From assembly GCA_902783395.1 (NCBI GenBank), contig CACZRA010000162.1:1-9731 (forward strand): a DNA stretch of 9,731 nt. The letters run 5' to 3'. This document shows positions 1 to 6,826 of the stretch, piece after piece (positions within the stretch are counted from its first letter, which is position 1; each line of letters starts with the position of its first letter). Both the position numbers and the translations under genes were made by a program. Source of the stretch: an uncultured Lachnospiraceae bacterium. GTDB taxonomy: Bacteria > Bacillota > Clostridia > Lachnospirales > Lachnospiraceae. The notes beneath the pieces were generated by a model, which made no database searches, was not told the DNA's origin, and saw only the letters and a program-made list of their open reading frames with translations.

Positions 1-429
1 CATCTGCTTGACGGAGGAAGCGCTGATATCCAGGCGGGCACCGATAATACCGGAGCAAACAGAGTCACGGTGAGTATGAAGTCGATGGATGCAAATACTT
101 TGGGAATAGGCGGGATAGATCTTTCGACCGCGGAAGGCTCGAGGGCTGCGCTCACACCTATTTCGGATGCGATCAAGACACTTCAGGATCAGAGATCGGG
201 GCTCGGAGCACAGTACAACAGGATGTCTTCGACCACAAAGAATCTGGCAAATGTTCATGAGAACACGACATCCGCATATTCAAGAGTGAAGGATACGGAT
301 ATGGCTTCGGAGCTTATGAAGCTGAGAAAGAACCAGCTTCTCAATAAAGCCCAGCAGCAGATGGCTCAGAAGAATAAGGAAGATCGTGCGGCTCAGACAA
401 ACGCGCTTCAGAATATCCAGCTTCATTGA
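1..429 (+). CDS. Flagellin, C-terminal part (5' end outside window)
   Basis: The reading frame is open from the first base and ends at TGA 427-429, giving 142 visible residues. It matches the C-terminal D1/D0 region of bacterial flagellin, the subunit that polymerises into the extracellular flagellar filament. The visible part opens with the conserved stretch that normally reads like IQ.GAN, here DIQAGTDNTGANR, followed by a short SMDANTLGI segment. A long helix then runs from IDLSTAEGSRAAL through LGAQYNRM and NLANVHENTTSAYSRVKDTDMA to KNQLLNKAQQQMA. This is the family order, with the D.DMA.E motif before the last helix. The extreme C-terminus, KNKEDRAAQTNALQNIQLH, is more charged and a few residues longer than the usual hydrophobic D0 end (compare LAQANQ.PQ.VL.LL). 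A GTG at 70 and an ATG at 76 are internal codons, not starts. I am sure of the family; which flagellin paralogue it is cannot be said. Confidence 0.95.
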   Translation, partial: HLLDGGSADIQAGTDNTGANRVTVSMKSMDANTLGIGGIDLSTAEGSRAALTPISDAIKTLQDQRSGLGAQYNRMSSTTKNLANVHENTTSAYSRVKDTDMASELMKLRKNQLLNKAQQQMAQKNKEDRAAQTNALQNIQLH

Positions 430-457
430 TTCTGCAGTTTTTTTCAGGTTGTATAAC

Positions 458-490
458 AGGGCTTTCGGGAAACGTCCCGGAAGCCTTTAT
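458..490 (+). terminator. Rho-independent terminator after the flagellin gene
   Basis: GGCTTTCGGGA (460-470) pairs over its full length with TCCCGGAAGCC (475-485), including one T-G pair. The loop is AACG and the stem is followed by TTTAT. It lies 30 bases after the flagellin stop and should close that transcript and separate it from the Hpt gene. Confidence 0.85.
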
Positions 491-543
491 GTTTGAAGTA
501 ATATCACGAGTGGATGCTGTAGAATACGGCATATGGAGGGAAA

Positions 544-888
544 ATGATAACACTGGATGCATTAAAGGAATATGGGGCGGACACGGATGATGCGCTTGAA
601 AGGTGTATGAACAATGCCGACTTTTATATCATGCTCGTCGGAAAATCCTTAGATGATGCGAATTTTGAAAAGCTTAAGGAAAAGATAAACGAAAAGAATT
701 ATGAAGAGGCTTTTTCTGCCGCGCATGCCTTAAAGGGAGTGGTGACGAATCTGTCTCTTACACCGCTGGCCAGGCCTGTGATCGAGATAACCGAAGCTCT
801 GCGCGCGGGAGAGGACAGGGATTACAGCGCTCTTGTGACGGAGATGGATGAACAGCTTGCAAGGCTAAAGGCGCTTGCAGGATATTGA
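544..888 (+). CDS. Single-domain Hpt histidine phosphotransfer protein
   Basis: A 114-residue protein made of one Hpt domain. These four-helix bundles relay phosphoryl groups between receiver domains in multistep phosphorelays. The signature is AAHALKGVVTNL, placing the phospho-accepting histidine at residue 61, followed by the conserved Leu63-Lys64-Gly65. The surrounding sequence is helical and amphipathic, with no kinase, receiver or membrane segment, so it is a cytoplasmic shuttle that must work with a hybrid kinase or receiver encoded elsewhere. The start at 544 is supported by GGAGGG at 535-540. It stands between the flagellin terminator and the next promoter. I found no convincing promoter just upstream (TAGAAT at 520 has no well-spaced -35), so it may depend on read-through or on a sigma factor I cannot recognise. 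A flagellar or signalling role is suggested only by its neighbour. The family is secure; the pathway is unknown. Confidence 0.88.
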   Translation: MITLDALKEYGADTDDALERCMNNADFYIMLVGKSLDDANFEKLKEKINEKNYEEAFSAAHALKGVVTNLSLTPLARPVIEITEALRAGEDRDYSALVTEMDEQLARLKALAGY

Positions 889-913
889 TAATTGCGTAGA
901 AATGCGGTATTAT
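885..913 (+). promoter_or_regulatory. Sigma-A-type promoter for the OFA transporter operon
   Basis: TTGATA (885-890) and TATTAT (908-913) each match the consensus at five of six bases and are 17 bases apart. The -35 box overlaps the TGA stop of the Hpt gene. Transcription would begin near 920, about 40 bases before the transporter start codon. Confidence 0.72.
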
Positions 914-958
914 GTGGTGCTGAGTTAAAACAATAATAACATTTCCGGAGGTAAAAAG

Positions 959-2302
959 ATGGCGACAAATGAAAAGGCGCAGGGCGGATGGCGCACGAAT
1001 AAATGGATCCGTGCGGCTATACCGGCGCTGCTTCTGCACTGCAGCATAGGAACCGTTTATTGCTGGTCTGTATTCAGTCAGGAGATAGCCGATCATATAG
1101 GGCACAGTAAATCCAGTGTTGAGTGGGCGTTCAGCTTTGCCATTTTCTTCCTTGGAATGTCTGCCGCTTTTTTGGGCAATGTTGTCGAGAGAGATATCCA
1201 TAAATCATCTCTTATTGCGACCTTCTGCTTTTCGGCAGGGATGATCCTTACCGGGTTTTTCATATTTTACGGCGGAAAGCATCAGGGCAGCGTGCTCGCC
1301 CTTGTCGGTATCTTTATCAGCTACGGATTCATAATGGGGGTAGGTCTCGGGACAGGCTATCTTTCTCCGGTTAAGACCCTTATGCTCTGGTTTAAGGACA
1401 ACAAGGGGCTCGCCACGGGTCTGGCGGTAGCGGGCTTCGGTGCTGCCAAGGCGATCGCAAGTCCTATAATGACATCCATCCTTAATTCCATGGAAGGCGG
1501 TGTTTACAAGATGTTCTGGATACTCGGCGGGGTTTATTTTGTCATGATGTTCTGCGGACATCTTCTTCTTGCGAAGCCTGCGGATTGGCATGAGCCGAGT
1601 GCCGATGAGAAAAAACCCAGCACCTGGGAGGTCATCAAGTCAAAGCCGGTTACAAATTATATTGGTATATGGGTCATGTTTTACATTAATATCACCTGCG
1701 GCCTGGCACTTATCTCGCAAGAGAAACCGATCGTAAAATGTATAGGCCTTGTGGCGTTTGCGGGAATCATCTCATCCATATCTGCCATATTCAACGCCGG
1801 CGGACGTCTGGGCTTTTCGGCATGGGCGGATTTCCTTAAGGACAGGAATACCATATATAAGCTCATCTTTATACTTTCAATAGTATTTACCGCGCTGGTC
1901 ATGATCACGGGCGGAATAAAGAACGGATACGGAAACGGACTTCTTATCGCTCTGGTACTCGGCCTGATCATGGTAGTAAACGCGGGCTACGGCGGAGGTT
2001 TCTCCAATGTACCGACTCTGCTTTCCGACCACTACGGAATGGGAAGCATTTCCGCGATCCACGGTCTTACCCTTTCGGCATGGGCTTTTGCGGGACTTAC
2101 CGGAAACCAGATAGCGACTTATATAGTTAATCATACCGGAGAATTTACGGAAATAGACGGATATCCCGTCAATCCTCAGGGATATCAGAATGTGCTGATA
2201 TTTACGGGGATCATGTATGTGATAGCTTTGGTACTCTGCTTAACGCTTGTAAGACCCAGCGGAAAGGCTGCGGAGGAGAAAGCGACGAAAGCGGGCAAAT
2301 GA
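959..2302 (+). CDS. OFA (oxalate/formate antiporter) family MFS transporter
   Basis: A 447-residue integral membrane protein with twelve predicted helices (first about residues 16-42, last about 412-435) and a longer hydrophilic loop in the middle (about 203-230), as in the major facilitator superfamily. The OFA branch is shown by the long conserved segment across helices 4-5: GVGLGTGYLSP, then LMLWFKDNKGLATGLAVAGFG. A second marker is NAGGRLGFSAWAD after helix 8. Family members exchange or co-transport small carboxylates such as oxalate, formate or pyruvate. The essential substrate-binding Arg and Lys known from OxlT are not both obvious here: Arg283 closes helix 8, but predicted helix 11 carries His368 rather than a clear Lys. 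I would therefore not assign oxalate. GGAGGT at 947-952 sets the start. It is the first gene of a likely operon with the channel and amidase genes. The family is firm, the substrate unknown. Confidence 0.9.
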   Translation: MATNEKAQGGWRTNKWIRAAIPALLLHCSIGTVYCWSVFSQEIADHIGHSKSSVEWAFSFAIFFLGMSAAFLGNVVERDIHKSSLIATFCFSAGMILTGFFIFYGGKHQGSVLALVGIFISYGFIMGVGLGTGYLSPVKTLMLWFKDNKGLATGLAVAGFGAAKAIASPIMTSILNSMEGGVYKMFWILGGVYFVMMFCGHLLLAKPADWHEPSADEKKPSTWEVIKSKPVTNYIGIWVMFYINITCGLALISQEKPIVKCIGLVAFAGIISSISAIFNAGGRLGFSAWADFLKDRNTIYKLIFILSIVFTALVMITGGIKNGYGNGLLIALVLGLIMVVNAGYGGGFSNVPTLLSDHYGMGSISAIHGLTLSAWAFAGLTGNQIATYIVNHTGEFTEIDGYPVNPQGYQNVLIFTGIMYVIALVLCLTLVRPSGKAAEEKATKAGK

Positions 2303-2331
2303 CTGCCGATGCAGATCGGTAATCTGCGGAG
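2303..2331 (+). promoter_or_regulatory. Intercistronic RNA with three mutually exclusive small hairpins before the channel gene
   Basis: Within 25 bases after the transporter stop, three overlapping stems are possible: CTGC 2303-2306 with GCAG 2311-2314; CCGAT 2306-2310 with ATCGG 2315-2319; and GCAGAT 2311-2316 with ATCTGC 2322-2327. Only one can form at a time. The last abuts the channel ribosome binding site GGAG (2328-2331), which itself sits only three bases before the ATG. There is no U-tract, so this is not a terminator. A role in setting channel translation is inference. Confidence 0.3.
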
Positions 2332-2334
2332 CCT

Positions 2335-3315
2335 ATGAGCATAAAGAAATTAAAAGACACAGTATTCGATATGGTGGAGGTCGGCTTCGTTGAGGACGGC
2401 ATCAGCCGTGCATATGATATAGTCAACCTTTCCATGATAGTATTGAATATTGCGGTGAGCATAGCCCTGACCTTTGATGAGGCCAGGGCTGCTTTTGGAG
2501 GGGCTCTGTTAGCCGCGGAAGCAGTCACTCTGGTGTTTTTTTCGCTGGATTATATCATGCGGATATGGACGGCGGATCACCTGTATCCCGATATGCCAAA
2601 GGCCAAAGCGACCCTGCGGTATTTTTTTTCCATTTCCGGCATAGTGGATCTCCTTTCCTTTCTGCCTGCCTTCCTGCCTGCGTTCTTTCCGCGGGGGACC
2701 GCAGTGTTCAGAGTCTTCAGGGTGATGAGGAGCTTCAAGATTTTCCGGATAGGAGCATATTCGGACTCCTTCAGTGTCATCAGCGCCGTTATCTACAGCA
2801 AGAAACAGCAGCTGATAACATCCATGTCCATGATCATCGTGCTGATGATCGCGGCAAGTCTTTGTATGTACAGCGTGGAGCACGATGCACAGCCCCTGGT
2901 GTTTCAGAATGCGCTTTCGGGGCTTTGGTGGGCCGGATCGACCCTGCTTACCGTGGGATACGGGGATATCTACCCCGTGACTACACTGGGCCGGATCATG
3001 GGCACGGTCATAGCCTTCCTCGGAGTGGGCGCTGTGGCGGTCCCTACCGGTATCATTTCTGCCGGGTTCATAGAGCAGTATAACAACGTTAAGGATGGAG
3101 GATCAGCTCCGGCCGAACATAATGTACGGCTGCTGCTCACTGCGGGGGACAGCTGGGCCGGCAAATGCATATCGGATATTTCAATGCCGCGGGATATGAA
3201 TATTTCGGAAATACTGCGCGATGGCGAGAGGATACCGCGGAATAAGATAGACAGACTTGAGGCCGGTGATACCCTTACGATAAGGGTTGCTTTTTCGGAG
3301 GTAACAGATGAATAA
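2335..3315 (+). CDS. Voltage-gated-type K+ channel, six transmembrane helices, with C-terminal TrkA_C-like domain
   Basis: A 326-residue ion channel of the Kv superfamily, expected to form a tetrameric potassium pore in the cell membrane. Predicted helices: S1 about 28-47, S2 about 58-78 (with acidic Asp72), S3 about 95-117 (Asp105), S4 about 122-140, S5 about 160-180 and S6 about 218-246. S4 shows the voltage-sensor pattern of a basic residue every third position (Arg126, Arg129, Arg132, Lys135, Arg138). The pore loop has the K+ selectivity filter TVGYGD at 206-211. After S6, residues about 263-322 resemble the TrkA_C (RCK_C) domain, with AGK.ISD, ILRDGERIPRN and the characteristic LEAGDTL near the end. 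The NAD-binding RCK_N half normally found before it is absent. It lies 32 bases after the transporter gene and overlaps the amidase start by 8 bases, so the three are likely co-transcribed. The channel call is near certain; the tail assignment is from motif resemblance. Confidence 0.95.
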   Translation: MSIKKLKDTVFDMVEVGFVEDGISRAYDIVNLSMIVLNIAVSIALTFDEARAAFGGALLAAEAVTLVFFSLDYIMRIWTADHLYPDMPKAKATLRYFFSISGIVDLLSFLPAFLPAFFPRGTAVFRVFRVMRSFKIFRIGAYSDSFSVISAVIYSKKQQLITSMSMIIVLMIAASLCMYSVEHDAQPLVFQNALSGLWWAGSTLLTVGYGDIYPVTTLGRIMGTVIAFLGVGAVAVPTGIISAGFIEQYNNVKDGGSAPAEHNVRLLLTAGDSWAGKCISDISMPRDMNISEILRDGERIPRNKIDRLEAGDTLTIRVAFSEVTDE

Positions 3316-4402
3316 GCGCTTTAATATAAAATGGATGATGCCCATGATCCTGCTGGTTCTGATGCTGGTAACGGCCGGCTGTGCCGGAAAGGACGGCGGG
3401 GATGAGGAGTCCTCCGAAGCATCGGAAGCGGTCGAGGGTTTTTCCATAGAAGCGGATGATGTGTCGCCGCTTGCGGTACAGATTGTGGACACATCCGAAC
3501 CGGCTGATGGAGGAGGCATATATCCGATGGTGACCATAACCGCGGGTGAGGCTTCGGTCAAGGGGAGCGAGCTGCCGGCGGGAAGCTTATTCTCCGCGGA
3601 TGACGGAGCGGTATCCGATGATTCACTTTTTTCGGCTGATAATAAAACGGAAAACGATGAAAAGCCTGATGAAGAAAACGCTGTATCGGATAATGATGCT
3701 GCCGGAGCCGGTGAAGAGACCGGTGAGGCTGAAGCCGATAATACAGCTGAGCAGAAGCCGGTCACTGCTTCAGGATCAGGCAGGGTCGTTGTCATAGATG
3801 CGGGGCATCAGGCCAAGGCAAATACCGGTAAAGAGCCCATAGGTCCGGGAGCGAGCGAGATGAAGACCAAGGTTGCGGGCGGCACCAGCGGTGTAGCGTC
3901 CGGGCTGAAGGAATATGAGCTGACGCTTGCCGTATCACTGAAGCTTCAGCAGGAACTTGAGAAAAGGGGCTATCAGGTGATAATGGTACGCACAACAAAT
4001 GATGTAAATATTACTAATGCTGAAAGAGCTCAGATCGCAAACAATGCCGGAGCCAATGCATTCATAAGGGTTCATGCGAACGGTTCGGAGAATTCATCGG
4101 CAAACGGAGCCATGACAATATGCCAGACGCCGTCAAATCCGTACAACGGATCTCTGGCTTCGCAGAGCAAGGAGCTTTCCACGGATGTGCTGAACGGTCT
4201 GGTTTCGGCTACCGGATGTAAAAAGGAGCGTGTGTGGGAGACCGATACGATGAGCGGCATAAACTGGTGTCAGGTGCCCGTGACGATCGTCGAGGTCGGT
4301 TATATGACAAATCCCAATGAAGATTCACTGATGGCTACAGATGACTATCAGTGGAAGATGGCGAAGGGGATCGCCGATGGAGTGGATTCGTTCCTTAACT
4401 GA
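3308..4402 (+). CDS. Lipoprotein N-acetylmuramoyl-L-alanine amidase (Amidase_3)
   Basis: A 364-residue exported cell-wall hydrolase predicted to cut the bond between MurNAc and the L-alanine of the peptidoglycan stem. Residues 1-25 form a lipoprotein signal: a basic start (NKRFNIK), a hydrophobic core (MMPMILLVLMLV) and lipobox VTAGC, with Cys25 the lipidated residue. Residues about 26-158 are an acidic, low-complexity linker with direct repeats SLFSAD (93-98, 106-111) and AVSD (101-104, 125-128). The catalytic domain fills 159-364. VVVIDAGH gives zinc ligand His167, GLKEYELTLA gives Glu202, FIRVHANGS gives His256, and VTIVEVGYMTNP supplies catalytic Glu329. No SH3, LysM or other wall-binding module is present. 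GGAGGT at 3297-3302 supports the ATG at 3308, inside the end of the channel gene, so translation is probably coupled. The enzyme class is firm; the exact wall substrate and the linker's role are unknown. Confidence 0.93.
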   Translation: MNKRFNIKWMMPMILLVLMLVTAGCAGKDGGDEESSEASEAVEGFSIEADDVSPLAVQIVDTSEPADGGGIYPMVTITAGEASVKGSELPAGSLFSADDGAVSDDSLFSADNKTENDEKPDEENAVSDNDAAGAGEETGEAEADNTAEQKPVTASGSGRVVVIDAGHQAKANTGKEPIGPGASEMKTKVAGGTSGVASGLKEYELTLAVSLKLQQELEKRGYQVIMVRTTNDVNITNAERAQIANNAGANAFIRVHANGSENSSANGAMTICQTPSNPYNGSLASQSKELSTDVLNGLVSATGCKKERVWETDTMSGINWCQVPVTIVEVGYMTNPNEDSLMATDDYQWKMAKGIADGVDSFLN

Positions 4403-4423
4403 CAGTATTTCTATATGATCCAA

Positions 4424-4466
4424 TACGATTCTTGTTTTTTCGATAAAAAACAAGAATCGTAATTTT
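4424..4466 (+). terminator. Long perfect hairpin, terminator of the transporter-channel-amidase operon
   Basis: Bases 4424-4440 pair without mismatch with 4445-4461 (17 bp) around a CGAT loop. The upper part of the stem is six T-A pairs, and the stem is followed by ATTTTG. It begins 21 bases after the amidase stop. The U-tract is short and interrupted by A, but the stem length supports termination. On the opposite strand the flank is not U-rich and no minus-strand gene ends here. Confidence 0.75.
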
Positions 4467-4484
4467 GTATATCATAATTACGAT
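4456..4484. repeat. 9-bp inverted repeat next to the beta-glucosidase promoter
   Basis: ATCGTAATT (4456-4464) and AATTACGAT (4476-4484) are exact inverted copies separated by 11 bases. The left half is shared with the right arm of the upstream terminator. The right half ends 8 bases before the extended -10 element and covers the space just after where a -35 box would sit. It could be an operator for a dimeric regulator of the glucosidase gene, or an alternative RNA fold; the regulator is unknown. Confidence 0.45.
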
Positions 4485-4491
4485 GGTTTTG

Positions 4492-4500
4492 TGGTATACT
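4492..4500 (+). promoter_or_regulatory. Extended -10 promoter for the GH3 gene
   Basis: TGGTATACT holds the TG motif one base before TATACT, the extended -10 arrangement. The -35 position (about 4472-4477, TCATAA) is poor, which fits dependence on the extended -10 and possibly on an activator. Transcription would start near 4507, about 40 bases before the start codon. Confidence 0.55.
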
Positions 4501-4546
4501 TTTATAGTCACATCTGTTACTTTTGATCATGAAAAAGGGGGTCTCC

Positions 4547-6817
4547 ATGGATTATAAAAAGGTAGTCAGCTCTATGACGCTGGAAGAAAAAGCCTCTCTG
4601 TGCTCGGGCAGGGATTTTTGGCATACCAAGGCGGTAAAGAGTCAGAAAATACCGGAAATAATGGTGAGCGACGGTCCGCATGGCCTGAGGAAGCAGCCTA
4701 AGTCTCCGGATCATACCGGAGCCTATGAGAGTATAAAGGCGGTATGTTTCCCTGCTGCGTGTGCGACCGCTTCTTCTTTTGACAGGTCTCTCCTGAATAA
4801 GATGGGCAAGGCCATCGGTACGGAGTGCCAGGCTGAGAATATCGCAACTATTCTGGGACCTGCGGTAAATATCAAACGTTCTCCGCTGTGCGGCAGGAAT
4901 TTTGAGTATTATTCGGAGGACCCGATGCTGGCTTCGGAGCTTGCGGGAGCTTTAATTAAAGGAGTCCAGAGCAGGAACGTCGGAACATCCATCAAGCATT
5001 TTACCGCGAACAATCAGGAGACAAGAAGGCTTACCGTCAGCGTAAAGGTTGATGAGAGGACAATGCGCGAGATATATCTTGCGGCCTTTGAGGGAGCCGT
5101 AAAGAATGCATCTCCATGGACGGTCATGTGTTCCTACAACAGGATAAACGGTCTCCATGCTTCGGAAAATAAAAAATATCTCACGGATATACTCCGCGAT
5201 GAATGGGGCTATGAGGGGGTCGTTATGAGCGACTGGGGAGCCGTAAATGACAGACCCAAGGGGATCGCTGCAGGGCTTGATCTGGAAATGCCGGGATCCT
5301 ACGGGATAAATGACAGGGAGATCGTAGAGGCTGTTCAGAACGGAACTCTTTCGGAAAAGATCCTGGACAGGTCGGTCGAGCGTATCCTCAGGTGGATAGA
5401 CAAGTATGAAACGAAAAAGCAGAAGGATGTGAAATGGGATAAGGATTCCGACCACGAGCTCGCCGGGAAGATCGAGGAGGAAAGTGCTGTCCTTCTTAAG
5501 AATGAGGGAGGCATACTTCCCCTTGATAAGAATGATACTATCGCTGTCATAGGAAAATTTGCCAAAGCTCCCAGATATCAGGGCGGAGGAAGCTCGCATA
5601 TTAATTCGTATAAGGTCACGTCGTTCATGGATGCCGCAAAGGGTAAGGGACATGACCTGATATATGCGGACGGATATGACCTTGATAAAGAGGAAGCAGA
5701 CAGGACACTTATCACAAAGGCTGTAAATGCCGCAAAGAAAAGCGACGTTGCGGTGATCTTTGCCGGTCTTCCGGATATTATTGAATCGGAGGGATATGAC
5801 AGAAATGATATGTCCCTGCCGGAAAACCAGAATATACTTATCGATGAGATCCTTAAGGTGCAGCCTAACGTGGTAGTGGTGCTTCATAACGGTTCTGCAG
5901 TGGAAATGCCCTGGGAAAAAGAGGTGAAGGGTATATTTGAGATGTATCTCGGGGGGCAGAATGTGGGAACCGCTGAATATGATCTGCTCTTCGGTAAGGC
6001 GAATCCCTGCGGAAGGCTTCCGGAGACATTTCCGAAAAAGCTCGAGGACAACCCGTCATATCTTAATTTCCCCGGCTACCTCGACAACGTAGACTATGCG
6101 GAGGGAGTATTTGTCGGGTACAGATATTATGATTCCAAAAATATGGAAGTGCTTTTCCCGTTCGGGCACGGGCTGTCCTACACTACATATAAGTACTCAA
6201 ACCTTAAGGTGTCCAAGAGGAAGATAAAGGATACGGATATGCTCACGGTCTCTGTCGATGTGACCAATATAGGCCGGATGGCGGGAAAAGAGGTAGTGCA
6301 GATATATGTGGCTCCTCCTCAGGACGGGATACCGAGACCCGTGCATGAGCTTAAGGCGTTTGAAAAGGTAACGCTGAGAGCCGGAGAAACAAAGACGGTT
6401 ACTTTTGAGCTCGGCAGCAGGGCGTTTGCCTACTGGGACAAGGAGATCCATGACTGGTATGTGGCAGGCGGCGACTATATGATAGAAGCCGGATCGTCGA
6501 GCCGGGACATCAAATATGTGAAAAAGGTGAATGTGGAATCAACCCGCAAGCGTGTGCCGGCCATCACCGAAAACACCTGCTTCGGAGATCTGATGGATGA
6601 TCCGAGACTGACGGATATATTAAGGCCTCTGGTAAACTCATATCTTCATATCGATAAGAATGAAAAATCAAAAGCCTTAAATGCAATAAACGACAAGATG
6701 AACCGGGAGCTGCTGAGATTCTCTCCGCTAAGAGGGGTGATAAGCCTGGGCGACGGTGAATTCGATCATGAAAAGCTCGCAAAGGTCATTATGGCTCTGC
6801 AGAGCAAACTGTCGTAG
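4547..6817 (+). CDS. Cytoplasmic glycoside hydrolase family 3 beta-glucosidase
   Basis: A 756-residue GH3 enzyme that should remove terminal beta-linked glucose, or a similar sugar, from oligosaccharides. There is no signal peptide, so it acts on imported oligosaccharides. The N-terminal barrel carries LTLEEKASLCSGRDFW-like opening residues, SDGPHGLR, GRNFEYYSEDP, the substrate-binding KHF and the nucleophile motif VVMSDWGAV (Asp229). The second domain begins near KIEEESAVLLKNEG and has ESEGYDRND, where Glu415 fits the acid/base position. It continues to GKANPCGRLPETFP and FPFGHGLSYT. A fibronectin III-like domain follows (about residues 560-660, with VTNIGRMAGKEVVQIY), then a helical tail (about 665-756). 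No PA14 insert is present, which matches the length of clostridial BglB-type enzymes. I chose ATG 4547 because AAGGGGGT at 4535-4542 is correctly spaced; an in-frame ATG at 4529 lacks such a site. The exact substrate cannot be read from sequence. Confidence 0.93.
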   Translation: MDYKKVVSSMTLEEKASLCSGRDFWHTKAVKSQKIPEIMVSDGPHGLRKQPKSPDHTGAYESIKAVCFPAACATASSFDRSLLNKMGKAIGTECQAENIATILGPAVNIKRSPLCGRNFEYYSEDPMLASELAGALIKGVQSRNVGTSIKHFTANNQETRRLTVSVKVDERTMREIYLAAFEGAVKNASPWTVMCSYNRINGLHASENKKYLTDILRDEWGYEGVVMSDWGAVNDRPKGIAAGLDLEMPGSYGINDREIVEAVQNGTLSEKILDRSVERILRWIDKYETKKQKDVKWDKDSDHELAGKIEEESAVLLKNEGGILPLDKNDTIAVIGKFAKAPRYQGGGSSHINSYKVTSFMDAAKGKGHDLIYADGYDLDKEEADRTLITKAVNAAKKSDVAVIFAGLPDIIESEGYDRNDMSLPENQNILIDEILKVQPNVVVVLHNGSAVEMPWEKEVKGIFEMYLGGQNVGTAEYDLLFGKANPCGRLPETFPKKLEDNPSYLNFPGYLDNVDYAEGVFVGYRYYDSKNMEVLFPFGHGLSYTTYKYSNLKVSKRKIKDTDMLTVSVDVTNIGRMAGKEVVQIYVAPPQDGIPRPVHELKAFEKVTLRAGETKTVTFELGSRAFAYWDKEIHDWYVAGGDYMIEAGSSSRDIKYVKKVNVESTRKRVPAITENTCFGDLMDDPRLTDILRPLVNSYLHIDKNEKSKALNAINDKMNRELLRFSPLRGVISLGDGEFDHEKLAKVIMALQSKLS

Positions 6818-6826
6818 ATAATGATA

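Noticed and set aside
520..534. TAGAAT or CGGCATAT as a promoter (sigma-A or flagellar sigma-28) for the Hpt gene
   Set aside because: The nearest -35-like TTGAAG is 21 bases from TAGAAT, and the sigma-28 resemblance covers only about half the -10 bases and touches the ribosome binding site.
2565..3083. A 172-codon plus-strand frame within the channel gene
   Set aside because: It is out of frame with the channel, whose S4 and TVGYGD motifs prove the other frame; it has no family features.
3181..3795. A 204-codon Ser/Pro/Ala-rich minus-strand open frame
   Set aside because: Its composition mirrors the acidic linker of the amidase on the plus strand; no start signal or domain.
4952..5887. A 311-codon open frame on the minus strand inside the GH3 gene
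   Set aside because: It lies wholly antisense to a well-conserved GH3 coding sequence, has no recognisable domain and no good ribosome binding site; it is a by-product of codon bias.
6794..6805. Perfect palindrome GCTCTGCAGAGC near the GH3 stop, as a possible terminator for tRNA-Leu or GH3
   Set aside because: It has no loop of workable size and no U-tract on either strand; it lies in coding sequence.
6539..6817. C-terminal tail of about 92 residues on the GH3 enzyme as a novel domain
   Set aside because: The total length and the tail's PLRG..SL..G.F pattern match what I recall of clostridial BglB-type GH3 enzymes, so it is probably ordinary for the subfamily.
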